A DNA stretch of 64,000 nt from Lelliottia sp. WAP21 (lineage in GTDB: Bacteria > Pseudomonadota > Gammaproteobacteria > Enterobacterales > Enterobacteriaceae), in NCBI RefSeq assembly GCF_020532665.2, contig NZ_JAIWPG020000003.1, positions 434,001 through 498,000 of the forward strand. Reading direction: 5' to 3'. The position numbers and the translations under genes were made by a program. Shown here in pieces: positions 36,490 through 51,166 of the stretch (positions within the stretch are counted from its first letter, which is position 1; each line of letters opens with the position of its first letter). The notes beneath the pieces were generated by a model that was not told the origin of the DNA, did not search any database, and saw nothing but the letters and a program-made list of their open reading frames with translations.

Positions 36490-38910
36490 ATGTCTGGCTG
36501 GCCACGAATTTACTACAAATTACTTAATTTACCATTAAGCGTTCTGGTAAAAAGTAAGTCTATCCCCGCGGAACCCGCGCTGGAATTGGGGCTGGATACG
36601 TCACGCCCTATTATGTACGTTTTGCCTTACAACTCGAAGGCAGACCTGTTAACGCTCCGCGCCCAGTGCCTGGCGCATGACCTGCCCGATCCGATGGAAC
36701 CGCTGGAGATCGACGGGACGCTACTACCGCGCTACGTCTTCATCCACGGTGGGCCGCGCGTGTTCACCTATTACACGCCAAAAGAAGAGTCCATCAAACT
36801 GTTCCACGACTATCTGGACCTGCATCGCAGCAATCCCGATCTGGATGTGCAGATGGTGCCTGTGTCGGTGATGTTTGGTCGTCGCCCGGGCCGTCAGAAA
36901 GGTGAGGAAAACCCACCGCTGCGCATGCTCAACGGGGTCCAGAAGTTCTTTGCTGTCTCCTGGCTGGGACGCGACAGCTTTGTGCGTTTCTCTCCTTCCG
37001 TCTCTTTACGCCGGATGGCTGACGAGCACGGTACCGACAAGATCATCGCGCAAAAACTGGCGCGCGTCGCTCGCATGCACTTTGCCCGCCAGCGGCTGGC
37101 TGCCGTTGGGCCAAGCCTGCCCGCGCGACAGGACCTGTTTAACAAACTGCTGGCGTCAAAAGCCATTGCCCGCGCCGTGGAAGACGAAGCGCGCAGCAAG
37201 AAAATTTCCCATGAGAAAGCTCAGCAAAACGCCATCGCGCTGATGGAAGAGATTGCGGCTAACTTCTCCTACGAAATGATTCGCCTGTCTGACCGTATCC
37301 TGAGTTTTACCTGGAACCGTCTCTATCAAGGCATCAACGTCAATAATGCCGAGCGCGTGCGTCAGCTTGCGCACGACGGTCACGAGATCGTGTATGTGCC
37401 CTGCCACCGCAGCCACATGGACTATCTGCTGCTCTCCTATGTTCTGTATCACCAGGGCCTGGTGCCTCCGCATATTGCGGCAGGGATTAACCTGAACTTC
37501 TGGCCAGCTGGCCCGATTTTCCGCCGCCTGGGTGCGTTCTTTATCCGTCGTACCTTCAAGGGCAATAAGCTCTACTCCACCGTATTCCGTGAATATCTGG
37601 GCGAATTGTTCAGCCGCGGTTATTCGGTCGAGTATTTCGTTGAAGGCGGACGCTCGCGTACGGGTCGTCTGCTCGATCCGAAGACCGGCACGCTGTCGAT
37701 GACCATTCAGGCAATGCTGCGTGGTGGTACGCGTCCGATTACGCTGGTGCCCATTTACATTGGCTATGAGCACGTGATGGAAGTGGGTACGTACGCCAAA
37801 GAACTTCGCGGCGCCACCAAAGAGAAAGAGAGCCTGCCTCAGATGTTGAAAGGTCTGAGCAAGCTGCGCAATCTCGGTCAGGGCTACGTGAACTTTGGTG
37901 AGCCGATGCAGCTCATGACCTACCTGAACAATCATGTTCCGGAGTGGCGTGAGTCTATCGATCCAATCGAAGCGGTTCGTCCCGCCTGGTTGACGCCGAC
38001 GGTAAACGGCATTGCGGCTGAGCTGATGGTGCGAATCAACAATGCAGGGGCGGCGAATGCTATGAACCTGTGCTGTACGGCGTTGCTGGCCTCCCGTCAG
38101 CGCTCGCTAACGCGTGAACAGCTGACCGAGCAGATCGACTGCTATCTCGATATCATGCGCAACGTGCCTTATGCCAACGATTCGACGGTGCCGTCCACAA
38201 CGGCAAGCGGCCTGATCGATCATGCATTGCAGATGAACAAGTTTGAAGTCGAGAAAGACACCATCGGCGACATCATCATCCTGCCGCGTGAGCAGGCCGT
38301 GTTGATGACCTACTATCGCAACAACATCGCTCATATGCTGATGCTGCCTTCTCTGATGGCGGCAATTATTACTCAGCATCGTCGTATTTCACGTCAGGAA
38401 TTGCTGCGCCACGTTGAGACGCTCTATCCGATGTTGAAAACGGAGCTGTTCCTGCGCTGGAATCAGGATGAGCTGGCGGTTGAGCTGGATAAATTGACGG
38501 AAGAGCTGCTGCGTCAGGGCCTGATCACCGTTAAAGAAGACGAGCTGCACATCAACCCGGCCCGTTCCCGCACCCTTCAACTGCTGGCAGCGGGTGCGCG
38601 CGAAACGCTGCAGCGCTACGCGATTACCTTCTGGCTGTTGAGTGCGAATCCGTCCATTAACCGTGGTACCCTGGAAAAAGAGAGCCGCACGCTGGCGCAA
38701 CGTCTTTCCGTGCTGCACGGTATTAATGCGCCGGAGTTCTTCGATAAAGCGGTCTTTAGCTCACTGGTGTCCACGTTGCGTGATGAAGGCTATATCAGTG
38801 ATACAGGGGATGCTGAGCCTGGAGAAACCATGAAGGTTTACCAGATGCTGGCGGAGCTGATTACCTCTGATGTACGTCTCACGATTGAGAGCGCGACGCA
38901 GGGCGAGTGA
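36490..38910 (+). CDS. plsB: Glycerol-3-phosphate acyltransferase PlsB
   Basis: The 806-residue inner-membrane enzyme commits glycerol-3-phosphate to phospholipid synthesis. The acyltransferase blocks are clear: [17 protein letters not shown] (HxxxxD, near 306), [31 protein letters not shown], and [15 protein letters not shown]. It is one residue shorter than E. coli PlsB and near-identical in the core. Confidence 0.98.
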   Translation: MSGWPRIYYKLLNLPLSVLVKSKSIPAEPALELGLDTSRPIMYVLPYNSKADLLTLRAQCLAHDLPDPMEPLEIDGTLLPRYVFIHGGPRVFTYYTPKEESIKLFHDYLDLHRSNPDLDVQMVPVSVMFGRRPGRQKGEENPPLRMLNGVQKFFAVSWLGRDSFVRFSPSVSLRRMADEHGTDKIIAQKLARVARMHFARQRLAAVGPSLPARQDLFNKLLASKAIARAVEDEARSKKISHEKAQQNAIALMEEIAANFSYEMIRLSDRILSFTWNRLYQGINVNNAERVRQLAHDGHEIVYVPCHRSHMDYLLLSYVLYHQGLVPPHIAAGINLNFWPAGPIFRRLGAFFIRRTFKGNKLYSTVFREYLGELFSRGYSVEYFVEGGRSRTGRLLDPKTGTLSMTIQAMLRGGTRPITLVPIYIGYEHVMEVGTYAKELRGATKEKESLPQMLKGLSKLRNLGQGYVNFGEPMQLMTYLNNHVPEWRESIDPIEAVRPAWLTPTVNGIAAELMVRINNAGAANAMNLCCTALLASRQRSLTREQLTEQIDCYLDIMRNVPYANDSTVPSTTASGLIDHALQMNKFEVEKDTIGDIIILPREQAVLMTYYRNNIAHMLMLPSLMAAIITQHRRISRQELLRHVETLYPMLKTELFLRWNQDELAVELDKLTEELLRQGLITVKEDELHINPARSRTLQLLAAGARETLQRYAITFWLLSANPSINRGTLEKESRTLAQRLSVLHGINAPEFFDKAVFSSLVSTLRDEGYISDTGDAEPGETMKVYQMLAELITSDVRLTIESATQGE

Positions 38911-38959
38911 TAATTGCAGCGTTCACCTTACCTGTCGGTAAAAGGTGAACACAGTAAAA

Positions 38960-38989
38960 CGGCAGCCTCACCAGAGGCTGCCGTTTTTT
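38960..38989. terminator. Bidirectional terminator between plsB and ubiA
   Basis: CGGCAGCCTC and GAGGCTGCCG form a perfect ten-pair stem with an ACCA loop. It has a T-run on the right and AAAA on the left, between two convergent genes. Confidence 0.92.
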
Positions 38990-39007
38990 ATTCGCTTGCC
39001 GCCCTGG

Positions 39008-39877
39008 TTATGAGAAGTAGCTTACTGCGAGCCCCAAAAACAGCACCAGGCCCACGTAGTTATTATTTAAAAACGCTTTAAAACAGGCGTCGCGCTCGCG
39101 TTCCGCAATCAATTTCTGCTGATACACAAAGAGCAATCCCGCCACCAGCACCGACGCGTAAAACGCCCAGTCGAGCTCGTTCAGACGACCAATCGCCACC
39201 ATCAGCGCCAGTACAGCAACCTGTAATATCCCGATGATCAGCTTGTCATGGCGACCAAACAAAATGGCCGTCGATTTGATACCAATTTTCAGGTCATCGT
39301 CGCGGTCAACCATCGCATATTGGGTATCGTAGGCGACCGCCCAGAGAATGTTCGCCAGGAACATGAGCCAGCAGCTGAGCGGAACAGACTCGCTAACCGC
39401 CGCAAACGCCATCGGAATTGACCAGCCAAATGCAGCCCCCAGCACCACCTGCGGCAGATGGGTGTAGCGCTTCATAAACGGATAAACCCACGCCAGCGCC
39501 AGCGCCGCGACGGAGAGCAGGATGGTCATGGTGTTCAGCGTCAACACCAGCAGGAAAGAGAGCAATACCAACACAATGAACAAGTTGCGCGCTTCTTTTT
39601 CCGTGACTTGTCCGCTTGGCAGGGGACGGTTGGCGGTACGTTTTACATGCCCGTCGAATTTCCGGTCCGCGTAATCATTGACCACGCAGCCTGCCGCGCG
39701 CATCAGCCAGACACCCGCCACAAAAACCGCCAGAATCCACAGCGGCGGTACCCCGGGGGTAGCGACCCAAAGCGCCCACAGCGTCGGCCATAGCAACAAC
39801 AGGGCTCCGATAGGTTTATCCGTGCGCATAAGCCGATGAAAGGCCAATAATTTAGTCTGTGTCAGACTCCACTCCAT
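39008..39877 (-). CDS. ubiA: 4-hydroxybenzoate octaprenyltransferase UbiA
   Basis: The protein has 289 residues from the ATG at 39877 ([16 protein letters not shown]). This membrane prenyltransferase attaches the octaprenyl tail in ubiquinone synthesis. The two Asp-rich motifs are [15 protein letters not shown] and the later [16 protein letters not shown]. About nine membrane helices are present. An in-frame ATG far upstream lies inside ubiC and is rejected. The start lies within the ubiC reading frame. Confidence 0.97.
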   Translation of the reverse strand: MEWSLTQTKLLAFHRLMRTDKPIGALLLLWPTLWALWVATPGVPPLWILAVFVAGVWLMRAAGCVVNDYADRKFDGHVKRTANRPLPSGQVTEKEARNLFIVLVLLSFLLVLTLNTMTILLSVAALALAWVYPFMKRYTHLPQVVLGAAFGWSIPMAFAAVSESVPLSCWLMFLANILWAVAYDTQYAMVDRDDDLKIGIKSTAILFGRHDKLIIGILQVAVLALMVAIGRLNELDWAFYASVLVAGLLFVYQQKLIAERERDACFKAFLNNNYVGLVLFLGLAVSYFS

Positions 39878-40389
39878 TTCTTGTTTTCCTCCCAGTACAA
39901 CGGCGATGCAGGCAAAAACAGCTCCGTTAACATTAACGGTTTTCCGCTTAAGCGAAGGCGGGAACGACGCCCCCAAAGATCGGCATCGCGGCCAATCTCA
40001 ATAAAATCTCGGGTGAGTTCAGATGATGTAAAAAGATAGCGTCCCAGCGGCGTTTTGCCCAACTGTTGCAGCGCGAGTTCGGGGCCAGTGAGGGTCGATT
40101 CAGGCACCACGGTGCGTCCTGCAAGCCAGGGTTCACCGTCGGCGCACAGCAGGATTTCACGCAGCCAGTAGCGATCTTCCTTTGGCAGTAGCGGCAGTTC
40201 GCTGGCAATGGCGTCAGACCCGACGAAACCTTCCTGAATGAGGGTCACCGTAACGTTAACGCCCTGACGCTCAAAACGTTTGGTCATGGAATCTTCCAGT
40301 AGCAACCAGTCGAGCTGCTCCGGGTCAAGCGCAGGTATTTGGTCAAAATAGCGCAGCGCACGCAGTTGCGTTAGCGCAGGGTGTGACAT
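39862..40389 (-). CDS. ubiC: Chorismate-pyruvate lyase UbiC with extended C-terminus
   Basis: The 175-residue enzyme makes 4-hydroxybenzoate from chorismate, the first step of ubiquinone synthesis. It matches E. coli UbiC across 165 residues ([57 protein letters not shown]). It then continues for ten residues ([10 protein letters not shown]) beyond the E. coli end. Because of this the gene overlaps ubiA by 16 bases, where E. coli has a short gap. Confidence 0.97.
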   Translation of the reverse strand: MSHPALTQLRALRYFDQIPALDPEQLDWLLLEDSMTKRFERQGVNVTVTLIQEGFVGSDAIASELPLLPKEDRYWLREILLCADGEPWLAGRTVVPESTLTGPELALQQLGKTPLGRYLFTSSELTRDFIEIGRDADLWGRRSRLRLSGKPLMLTELFLPASPLYWEENKKWSGV

Positions 40390-40513
40390 GCCAGACTCTC
40401 CAGTACATAACGTACCGTCATTGTATCGCAGAAATTAAGAATGGGGGCGGGCAAAGATGGTTTGGCGATCATTATCGCAACAGAGATGCAACACCACAAA
40501 CAGCACCAAAAAA

Positions 40514-40535
40514 AGTGCGCCTGAACAGGCGCACT
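40514..40535 (-). terminator. Terminator of malM (malK-lamB-malM operon)
   Basis: AGTGCGCCTG and CAGGCGCACT form a ten-pair stem with a two-base AA gap. On the minus strand it is followed by TTTTTTT. It ends the maltose operon 35 bases after the malM stop. Confidence 0.92.
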
Positions 40536-40570
40536 AAACTACTGACAAAATCAGCACTGTGGGGAGACGG

Positions 40571-41527
40571 TTACCCCTTGCCTTTTACACTGCTGATAAA
40601 GGTGGAACGGGCAGTGGTCGAACCTAAACGTTCGGCTTCATCAAGCAACTTCAGCGCTTTGTCGACGTCGCCGTTTTTCACGGCCTGCTTGATGGCATTG
40701 TTAAAGTAAGTTTCGGTATCGTTCAGCACTGGCTCAGCTTTTTTAGCGGGAGCCGGAGCGGCGGAAGAAGCAACCGGTGCGGCAGCCGTAGCGGCTGGGG
40801 CGGCATAAACTGGAGTAGCCGTGTTACCCACTGTCACCGGCCCTGTGCCAGAAGAACCAAACAGTGGGCCGACCAGGACGCTGGACGCGCTACTGGTTGA
40901 AACTTTCAGCTTCACAACGCCATCGGTGGTATGACGGGCGATCGGATCCGGAATATCCGGAACCGCATTCCCTACCCCTTTTGCATAGGCCTTAGCCGGG
41001 TCGAGGAGCGTCGTGGTCTGCTGTAAATCTTTCTCAGTGGTAAACACAAGCACATAGATTTTTTGCTGGCCCAGTGCTGGCGTCAGGCGCATCACCCCTT
41101 CAAGGCGATCGGCACTCATTACGCCAGGTTCCTGATACGTGAAGTATTCGCTTGGGAAGAACGCAGATGGCGTCATGTTTTGATCGAGAATCAGCACGTT
41201 AGGTGCATACACGCTGGTTTGTTTATTCACTTCACTCGACAGTGTAAGAGTCAGTTCGCCGATATTTGCAGGCACACTGTAGGCCACGACCGGACCGCTG
41301 ATCCCCGGGACATTCAGCGTTTGCCCCCCCGTTGAGAGCTGGGTAGTTTGCGCTTTAGACTGATCGACAGGCGTCCAGACCAGTTGCTGCAGCGCCGCCG
41401 CCGGAATGGCTGGCGCGGATGTGGTGTTTTGCGGGACGAAATTCACATTGGCGAGCGTAACAGCAGGGGCGCATGCCAGCAGCCCTGCGGACAGGCAAAG
41501 GGCAAGGAGAGTTTTGTTCATTTTCAT
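40571..41527 (-). CDS. malM: Maltose operon periplasmic protein MalM
   Basis: The protein has 318 residues from the ATG at 41527 (MKMNKTLLALCLSAGLLACAPAVTLA). The signal peptide is followed by conserved MalM sequence (ALQQLVWTPVDQSKAQTTQL, PNVLILDQNMTPSAFFPSEYFTYQEPGV) and a C-terminal segment ending TARSTFISSVKGKG. The Ala/Pro-rich linker at about 235-265 is longer than in E. coli. Its exact role in maltose metabolism is unknown. The longer ATG frame upstream is rejected. Confidence 0.97.
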   Translation of the reverse strand: MKMNKTLLALCLSAGLLACAPAVTLANVNFVPQNTTSAPAIPAAALQQLVWTPVDQSKAQTTQLSTGGQTLNVPGISGPVVAYSVPANIGELTLTLSSEVNKQTSVYAPNVLILDQNMTPSAFFPSEYFTYQEPGVMSADRLEGVMRLTPALGQQKIYVLVFTTEKDLQQTTTLLDPAKAYAKGVGNAVPDIPDPIARHTTDGVVKLKVSTSSASSVLVGPLFGSSGTGPVTVGNTATPVYAAPAATAAAPVASSAAPAPAKKAEPVLNDTETYFNNAIKQAVKNGDVDKALKLLDEAERLGSTTARSTFISSVKGKG

Positions 41528-41590
41528 TGTTATCACCTCAAAATGCACAGGTTCAGCGGTAGCCAGGCAATAGCGCGCCGTCCCAAGGAT

Positions 41591-41610
41591 TGAGGGGCTT
41601 GCGCCCCTCA
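41591..41610 (-). terminator. Hairpin between lamB and malM
   Basis: TGAGGGGC and GCCCCTCA form a perfect eight-pair stem with a TTGC loop, with no T-run. It is more likely an mRNA-stabilising or attenuating hairpin after the highly expressed lamB than a full terminator. Confidence 0.55.
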
Positions 41611-41641
41611 GTTTGGTCATTAACGTCAGATTAAGACGGGA

Positions 41642-43021
<1,380 letters not shown>

Positions 43022-43056
43022 TCACCTGTCGGTTTCGTGTCTTCTTTTGGGAATGC

Positions 43057-44166
43057 TTAAACGCCAGGCTCTTTGTGCAACCGACGACATGCGGTGCCAT
43101 CCTCGCGGAACAGATGGCAACGCTCTGGCGGCAAGCCGATAGCGAATGTGGCACCCTCTTCTACCAACACCACGTCATTCTGGCGGTAAACCAGGTTCTG
43201 ACGGATGGCGGGGATCTGGATATGAATCTGTGTTTCGTGACCAAGTTGCTCGACGACCTGAACGACACCTTCCAGGGTCACATCTGCGATGTGGCTCGGC
43301 AGTAAATGCTCAGGACGGATACCCAGGGACATATTCGCCCCGACCTGTACATTGGTGCTCTCCACCGGCAGCCAGACTTGCTGGCGGTTCGGTAACTCCA
43401 CCTGTACTTGTTCAATCGCTGTCGCCGTCACTTTCACCGGCAGGAAGTTCATCTTTGGCGAGCCAATAAAGCCCGCAACAAAGCGGTCCGCCGGGTAGTG
43501 ATAAAGCTCAAGCGGTTTACCCACCTGCGCCACGCGACCGGCGTCCAGCACCACAATCTTGTCGGCAAGCGTCATCGCTTCGACCTGATCGTGGGTGACA
43601 TAAATCATCGTGCGGCCAAGACGTTTGTGCAGACGGGAGATTTCGATACGCATCTGGACACGCAGGGCGGCGTCCAGGTTAGAAAGCGGTTCATCGAGCA
43701 GGAACACGCGTGGCTCTGCCACAAGCGTACGACCAATAGCAACGCGCTGACGCTGACCGCCGGAGAGCGCTTTCGGCTTACGTTCCAGCAAATGGGCAAG
43801 CTGTAAAACTTCGGCTACCTGGTTAACGCGCTGGCTGATCACCTCTTTTTTGGCGCCGGCCAGCTTCAGGCCAAAGGACATGTTCTCCGCAACGGACAGG
43901 TGGGGATAGAGTGCATAAGACTGGAATACCATGCCGACACCACGCTCGGCAGGGGGGATATCGTTCATGCGGGTTTCCCCAATGAACAAATCGCCACTGG
44001 TGATCGTTTCGAGACCGGCAATCATACGCAGCAGAGTCGATTTACCACAGCCTGACGGACCGACAAACACCACGAATTCACCTTCGTGAATGTCCAGATC
44101 GATGTCTTTTGACACCACTACGTCGCCCCAGGCTTTCGTTACATTACGCAGCTGTACGCTCGCCAT
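43057..44166 (-). CDS. malK: Maltose/maltodextrin ABC transporter ATPase MalK
   Basis: The 369-residue ATPase of the MalFGK2 importer also binds and inactivates MalT. It carries Walker [10 protein letters not shown] (36-44), the ABC signature [15 protein letters not shown], Walker [14 protein letters not shown], and the H-loop in [16 protein letters not shown]-terminal TOBE regulatory domain begins near 240 ([12 protein letters not shown]). It is first in the operon malK-lamB-malM, divergent from malEFG. Confidence 0.99.
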   Translation of the reverse strand: MASVQLRNVTKAWGDVVVSKDIDLDIHEGEFVVFVGPSGCGKSTLLRMIAGLETITSGDLFIGETRMNDIPPAERGVGMVFQSYALYPHLSVAENMSFGLKLAGAKKEVISQRVNQVAEVLQLAHLLERKPKALSGGQRQRVAIGRTLVAEPRVFLLDEPLSNLDAALRVQMRIEISRLHKRLGRTMIYVTHDQVEAMTLADKIVVLDAGRVAQVGKPLELYHYPADRFVAGFIGSPKMNFLPVKVTATAIEQVQVELPNRQQVWLPVESTNVQVGANMSLGIRPEHLLPSHIADVTLEGVVQVVEQLGHETQIHIQIPAIRQNLVYRQNDVVLVEEGATFAIGLPPERCHLFREDGTACRRLHKEPGV

Positions 44167-45728
<1,562 letters not shown>

Positions 45729-45739
45729 GTCTGAAAAAC

Positions 45740-45765
45740 GGCGGGTGGCGTAAACGCCACCCGCC
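45740..45765 (+). repeat. malE-malF intergenic hairpin (REP-like)
   Basis: GGCGGGTGGCG-TAAA-CGCCACCCGCC is a perfect eleven-pair stem 12 bases after malE. A second related stretch with GTAGG and GCCACCTGAC follows. In E. coli, REP hairpins at this position protect malE mRNA and raise MalE above MalF. The same use is likely here although the sequence differs. Confidence 0.8.
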
Positions 45766-45847
45766 CTACGACTACGGCACGATCCGTAGGTCAGGTCAGC
45801 GCACGCCACCTGACAATAAGTTTCCACTGTTGTAGAGGAAGAACCCC

Positions 45848-47392
45848 ATGGATGTCATTAAAAAGAAACACTGGTGGCAAAGCGACACGCTGAAATGGTC
45901 AGTGATTGGTTTGCTTGGCTTACTGGTGGGTTACCTTGTTGTTTTAATGTACGTACAGGGGGAGTACCTGTTCGCCATCATGACGCTGATTTTAAGCTCA
46001 GTTGGCCTGTATATTTTTGCCAATCGTAAAGCCTACGCGTGGCGCTATGTTTATCCCGGCGTGGCGGGGATGGGGTTGTTTGTTCTTTTCCCCCTGATTT
46101 GTACCATTGCCATCGCCTTTACCAACTACAGCAGTACCAACCAGCTCGCTCAGGAACGCGCCCAACAGGTGCTGATGGACCGTTCGTATCAGGCCGGAAA
46201 GACCTTTAACTTTGGCTTATACCCTGACGGTGACGAGTGGAAACTGGCGTTGACTGACGGGGAAAGCGGAAAAAACTATCTCTCTGACGCCTTCAAATTT
46301 GGTGGTGAGCAGAAGCTGAAGCTGAAAGAGGTCGATGCGCTGCCGGAAGGCGATCGCGCTAACCTGCGTATCATCACCCAGAATCGCCAGGCATTAACGC
46401 AGCTGACCGCCGTATTGCCCGATGACAGCAAGGTCATCATGAGCTCGCTGCGTCAGTTCTCCGGTACCCGTCCGCTGTATACGCTGGCGGATGACGGTAC
46501 GCTGACCAACAATCAAAGCGGCGTGAAATACCGTCCGAACAATGAGATTGGCTTCTATCAGTCCGTCAATGCCGACGGAAACTGGGGTGATGACAAGCTC
46601 AGTCCTGGTTATACCGTGACGATTGGCTGGGATAACTTCACGCGTGTGTTTACCGATGAAGGCATCCAGAAACCGTTCTTCGCTATCTTTGTCTGGACGG
46701 TCGTGTTCTCCGTCTTAACCGTCATTCTCACCGTCGCCGTGGGCATGGTACTGGCATGCGTGGTGCAGTGGGAATCGCTTAAAGGCAAAGCCATTTACCG
46801 CGTGCTGCTGATTCTGCCTTATGCGGTGCCGTCGTTTATCTCGATTCTGATCTTTAAGGGGCTGTTTAACCAGAGCTTTGGTGAGATCAACATGATGCTT
46901 GGCGCGCTGTTTGGTATTAAGCCCGCCTGGTTCAGCGACCCGACCACCGCCCGCAGCATGATTATTATCGTTAACACCTGGCTCGGCTATCCGTACATGA
47001 TGATCCTGTGCATGGGCCTGCTGAAAGCGATTCCGGACGATCTGTACGAAGCCTCGGCGATGGATGGCGCAGGCCCGTTCCAGAACTTCTTTAAGATTAC
47101 GTTCCCGCTGTTGATCAAGCCGCTGACGCCGTTGATGATTGCCAGCTTCGCCTTTAACTTTAACAACTTTGTGTTAATTCAGCTTCTGACCAACGGCAGT
47201 CCGGACCGCCTGGGAACCACGACACCAGCCGGGTATACCGACCTGTTAGTGAGCTACACCTACCGTATCGCCTTTGAGGGCGGCGGAGGACAGGACTTCG
47301 GCCTGGCAGCCGCCATCGCCACGCTGATCTTCCTGCTGGTAGGCGCGCTGGCCATTGTGAACCTGAAAGCCACACGTATGAAATTCGACTAA
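45848..47392 (+). CDS. malF: Maltose ABC transporter permease MalF
   Basis: The 514-residue membrane permease has eight helices. A large periplasmic P2 loop (residues about 95-275) contacts MalE. The EAA loop that docks MalK reads [22 protein letters not shown]. Length equals E. coli MalF. It is followed by malG after 14 bases. Confidence 0.99.
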   Translation: MDVIKKKHWWQSDTLKWSVIGLLGLLVGYLVVLMYVQGEYLFAIMTLILSSVGLYIFANRKAYAWRYVYPGVAGMGLFVLFPLICTIAIAFTNYSSTNQLAQERAQQVLMDRSYQAGKTFNFGLYPDGDEWKLALTDGESGKNYLSDAFKFGGEQKLKLKEVDALPEGDRANLRIITQNRQALTQLTAVLPDDSKVIMSSLRQFSGTRPLYTLADDGTLTNNQSGVKYRPNNEIGFYQSVNADGNWGDDKLSPGYTVTIGWDNFTRVFTDEGIQKPFFAIFVWTVVFSVLTVILTVAVGMVLACVVQWESLKGKAIYRVLLILPYAVPSFISILIFKGLFNQSFGEINMMLGALFGIKPAWFSDPTTARSMIIIVNTWLGYPYMMILCMGLLKAIPDDLYEASAMDGAGPFQNFFKITFPLLIKPLTPLMIASFAFNFNNFVLIQLLTNGSPDRLGTTTPAGYTDLLVSYTYRIAFEGGGGQDFGLAAAIATLIFLLVGALAIVNLKATRMKFD

Positions 47393-47406
47393 GGAGGGCA
47401 TTGAAC

Positions 47407-48297
47407 ATGGCTATGGTCCAACCCAAATCTCAAAAACTGCGCCTCCTCGCGACGCACCTGGGGCTGCTTATTTTTATCGCCGCCATCATGTTCCCGCTGC
47501 TGATGGTTATCGCTATCTCCCTGCGTGAAGGTAACTTTGCCACCGGGAGCCTGATTCCGGATCAGATCTCCTGGGAGCACTGGCGTCTGGCATTAGGTTT
47601 TAGCGTGGAGCACGCGGATGGTCGCGTAACCCCGCCGCCGTTCCCGGTCCTGTTGTGGTTGTGGAACTCGATTAAAGTGGCGGGAATTACCGCGATCGGG
47701 ATTGTCGCACTTTCCACGACCTGTGCTTACGCCTTTGCCCGTATGCGCTTCCCGGGTAAAGCGACGCTGTTGAAAGGGATGTTGATTTTCCAGATGTTCC
47801 CGGCGGTGCTGTCGCTGGTGGCGCTGTATGCCTTGTTTGACCGCTTAGGACAGTACGTTCCGTTTATCGGTCTGAACACCCATGGCGGCGTGATCTTTGC
47901 CTATCTGGGCGGCATCGCGTTGCACGTCTGGACCATCAAAGGGTATTTCGAAACCATCGACGGTTCGCTGGAAGAGGCCGCAGCGCTGGATGGCGCGACG
48001 CCATGGCAAGCGTTCCGTCTGGTGCTGCTGCCGCTGTCCGTTCCGATTCTGGCGGTGGTGTTTATTCTGTCGTTCATCGCGGCCATCACCGAAGTGCCGG
48101 TGGCCTCTTTGCTGCTGCGTGATGTGAATAGCTACACGCTGGCGGTGGGGATGCAGCAATATCTCAACCCGCAAAACTACCTGTGGGGCGACTTTGCCGC
48201 GGCGGCTGTGCTCTCCGCTATCCCGATTACCGTGGTGTTCCTGCTGGCTCAGCGCTGGCTGGTCAACGGCCTGACGGCGGGCGGTGTGAAAGGTTAA
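47407..48297 (+). CDS. malG: Maltose ABC transporter permease MalG
   Basis: The protein has 296 residues from the ATG at 47407 ([18 protein letters not shown]), with AAGGAGGG upstream. The reading frame is open from a TTG two codons earlier, which is rejected. It has six membrane helices. The EAA loop is [22 protein letters not shown], and the C-terminal GGVKG inserts into the MalK-proximal pocket in the E. coli structure. Confidence 0.99.
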   Translation: MAMVQPKSQKLRLLATHLGLLIFIAAIMFPLLMVIAISLREGNFATGSLIPDQISWEHWRLALGFSVEHADGRVTPPPFPVLLWLWNSIKVAGITAIGIVALSTTCAYAFARMRFPGKATLLKGMLIFQMFPAVLSLVALYALFDRLGQYVPFIGLNTHGGVIFAYLGGIALHVWTIKGYFETIDGSLEEAAALDGATPWQAFRLVLLPLSVPILAVVFILSFIAAITEVPVASLLLRDVNSYTLAVGMQQYLNPQNYLWGDFAAAAVLSAIPITVVFLLAQRWLVNGLTAGGVKG

Positions 48298-48360
48298 GTT
48301 TCATTGTTCTATGCCACTGTTATCCTCAACTTGTATTAACCCTTTACTGTGACTGTTGTT

Positions 48361-48387
48361 TGGCGCTCTTCGGAGCGCCATTTTTTT
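48361..48387 (+). terminator. Terminator of malEFG
   Basis: TGGCGCTC-TTCG-GAGCGCCA, with a stable UUCG loop, is followed by TTTTTTT. It lies 63 bases after malG. Its T-run touches the convergent psiE stop. Confidence 0.95.
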
Positions 48388-48796
48388 ATTCACGTTTCAG
48401 TCGCTGCGAATTACACAACCACAGGGTGATCACCAAAATCAGGATCGCCGCCGAGTAGATCAACACGTCCATGGGAGAGGTGTGATCGATAATGATCAAG
48501 CGGACAATGGCCGTGATCCCGATATAGACAAAGTAACGCAATGGGAAGTGAAAACCCGACTGAAAGTACTTCACAATCAGGGCAATAAACTCGAAGTAAA
48601 GGAAGTAAACCACCAGTCCTTCTACCAGTTCATATTTGCTGGTTTTCTCAGGTGCAAACAGCACATCGGCCAGATGTATCGTCTCTTTTCCAAGAAAGAC
48701 GATCAGTATCAGGCCAAGACTTAGCAGGCCCAGACTCAAAATGGTCTGGAGGATCGTTGCGATAAATTCAACACGCGGACGCGTCAGGGATGACAT
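48386..48796 (-). CDS. psiE: Phosphate-starvation-inducible protein PsiE
   Basis: The protein has 136 residues from the ATG at 48796 ([18 protein letters not shown]). It is a small inner-membrane protein with four helices, near-identical to E. coli PsiE ([49 protein letters not shown]). E. coli psiE is induced by phosphate starvation and controlled by PhoB and CRP. Its function is unknown. The upstream in-frame extension is not conserved and is rejected. Confidence 0.97.
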   Translation of the reverse strand: MSSLTRPRVEFIATILQTILSLGLLSLGLILIVFLGKETIHLADVLFAPEKTSKYELVEGLVVYFLYFEFIALIVKYFQSGFHFPLRYFVYIGITAIVRLIIIDHTSPMDVLIYSAAILILVITLWLCNSQRLKRE

Positions 48797-49069
48797 AAAG
48801 CACCTCAATCTCAGATCGAGGCTCCTGTATAACGCAAAAATGTGACGGAGATCTATATTTTTTAATGATGTTATCTTACGCGCTGTGGCAGGTTGCCTGT
48901 GGCTCGCGTTTATCAGCAACGCCAATCCGTACAGTGCACATCATGTAAATACCTGTCTGAGGAGACCTATGTCAGACGGCCATTCGCAACGTTAGCTGCG
49001 GTAAAAATGTCGTCATATGCGGCGTTTGTAAAGTGCCCGGCAGGTTTAACGCCGCCGGGCCGTAACGCA

Positions 49070-51166
49070 TCAGCGGAAATTAATATTTCGATCGCTGGTC
49101 ATGTCGTACAGCTGGAATTTACGACCCAGCTGCTGACCACCGTCACGCGTCAGCGGCGTCCAGCCAATTGCCGCACGGCTGCGGGTTGGGCCTGACGAGA
49201 AGAGATCCAACGGAATCGAGACGTACACGCCTTTGGTGAAGTCCCCTTCCCCGTACTCGTCCGGCGAGACGTTGGTGATCGTGGCGTAACCGCCCACCAC
49301 GACGCCGCTGTCGAAGTGTTTAGAGATATCCAGCGTGCCGCCCTTATCCCCTGCCAGATACTGACCAACGCTCGCTTTCACCAGTACATCCTGGGCAAAC
49401 GACGGCGTCCAGTAGGCGGTCAAATGGCCTGTTTTGACGCTGTAATCGGTAAACTTCATCATGTCCTGCGCGCTGCGCCAGTCACGCTGTTTCACGTAGT
49501 TGGCATCCAGTCCAAATGCCCAGTTACTGTCCACCGGACGGTAGAGCACCTCGGCACCCGCGCCGCCGTACATAGTTTCCAGATAACCGCCGTACACCTG
49601 CCCATAAAAACCATTACCGAAATACTGGAAGTAGTTAGCCTGCAGGTTGTTGACGTAGGCATCGTTTTGCACGTATTCACGTACGCGGGTTCGCACGCGT
49701 GGCAGCGTAGAGTCTTTCGGTGGATTGGTGTAGTTAAATTTGTCGTAGTTATTCGCCAGGTTACCGAACAGACTGCCGGTAGTCAGCAGGTGGTCGGTCA
49801 CCCACCAGTCCGCCGTGGCCATCACGCCCAGCTGGTACATGTAGAAGTTTTCAGGTCCGCCAACGGACTGGTTGAGCACCGGATCGATGTGGAAATCAAA
49901 GCGCGATTTGTCGATGTACCAGCCCTGCTCGGTGGATGCCGGTACCACCGGTTCAACACGTTTTTGCACCAGTTCCGTTTCGTGACCCAGAGGTTCGCCT
50001 TCCAGATGGCGCTTAAGGCTTTCAACATCCGTTTCGGTGGTCACCTGTGGCATATTCAGACGGTTTTCCGTCACGCGGATCGTGCGGATCCCCTCCGGTA
50101 GATCGTTCATGACGATCCGATTTGCCCGCTCGATCCCTTCGCGTGAGTCACGGTATTTCACCTGTTCGCCGGTGACGTACAGCGTATCCCCTTTCGTCTG
50201 AACAACGGGATCGGCAAGGCCCGCGTTGTACTTCAGTAAGGTCAATTGGTTCGCCACCACCGAGTGCTGGATGATGGCATCCTGCGGCTGTGGCTGATAT
50301 TTAGGACGTGCGTTGTCGTTATACGACGGTCGCATATCATTAAAATTGGTGCGCAGCGTGACACCAAACATGAAGGTGTTTCCGCGCTCATAGCTGAGGT
50401 TAACGTCGGCCCAATCGGCCACGCGATAAATCGCGCCGACGTTAAACTTACTCTTCTGCTCTATTTTTCCGGCGAAGTCTTCGGTGTAGTTATTGCCTTC
50501 GTATTCCAGCTTCAGACGCAGCGGCTGCCACGGCGTCTGGTATTCCACCCCGCCGAAGAGCGATGCCGGGCCGTGAAACATCTGATCACCATTCACCGAA
50601 CCGGCTTTCTGATAGCTGTTATCACGGTAACAATATTTATCACTGTAAGAACAGAACGGGTTTTTGACGTTTCCGCTGGTGCCCAGATAGCCCCATCCCA
50701 GACCCAGAGAGAAGTCGAAAGGCCCCCAGGCTTTATTAGCCACGACGTATTCTGCATCAAAGAGGCCCGTACCGCCGATATCACGCGCACCGACAGAGAC
50801 CTGAGGCATCCAGTAGCTCTCTTCCCACAGGCGAAGCTTCACGTCGAAGGCTTTATCTTTATACGTCTGATTACCCGAGAACGCATCGACGCTGCTGTAC
50901 TGCTTCGTTCGCACGTCCGTATAGCGCAGGGTGGTTTCCAGCCACGGGAACAACTGCACCGACGCGGAATAGTAGCGATACTGATCGTTATCACGGTAGT
51001 TCAGGCTGATTTCACCCTCACGCGCCATACGCGCTGTAGGCGTCTGGAGCAATCCGACGCCGCCAAAGTCCGACTGTGACGGACCTATGGGCGCGGGATA
51101 CGTTTCGGCGTGGCACGCTGCGCTCACGCACAGCGCCAGCATGCTATAGAAATAAGTTCTTTTCAT
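49070..51166 (-). CDS. yjbH: Exopolysaccharide outer-membrane protein YjbH
   Basis: The 698-residue lipopolysaccharide-free outer-membrane barrel protein has a signal peptide ([20 protein letters not shown]). YjbH/GfcD-family sequence follows ([34 protein letters not shown]) with many aromatic strands across the protein. It is the last gene of yjbEFGH, an operon controlled by Rcs in E. coli that promotes an extracellular polysaccharide. It is the likely export or surface component. Its start abuts the yjbG stop. Confidence 0.96.
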   Translation of the reverse strand: MKRTYFYSMLALCVSAACHAETYPAPIGPSQSDFGGVGLLQTPTARMAREGEISLNYRDNDQYRYYSASVQLFPWLETTLRYTDVRTKQYSSVDAFSGNQTYKDKAFDVKLRLWEESYWMPQVSVGARDIGGTGLFDAEYVVANKAWGPFDFSLGLGWGYLGTSGNVKNPFCSYSDKYCYRDNSYQKAGSVNGDQMFHGPASLFGGVEYQTPWQPLRLKLEYEGNNYTEDFAGKIEQKSKFNVGAIYRVADWADVNLSYERGNTFMFGVTLRTNFNDMRPSYNDNARPKYQPQPQDAIIQHSVVANQLTLLKYNAGLADPVVQTKGDTLYVTGEQVKYRDSREGIERANRIVMNDLPEGIRTIRVTENRLNMPQVTTETDVESLKRHLEGEPLGHETELVQKRVEPVVPASTEQGWYIDKSRFDFHIDPVLNQSVGGPENFYMYQLGVMATADWWVTDHLLTTGSLFGNLANNYDKFNYTNPPKDSTLPRVRTRVREYVQNDAYVNNLQANYFQYFGNGFYGQVYGGYLETMYGGAGAEVLYRPVDSNWAFGLDANYVKQRDWRSAQDMMKFTDYSVKTGHLTAYWTPSFAQDVLVKASVGQYLAGDKGGTLDISKHFDSGVVVGGYATITNVSPDEYGEGDFTKGVYVSIPLDLFSSGPTRSRAAIGWTPLTRDGGQQLGRKFQLYDMTSDRNINFR

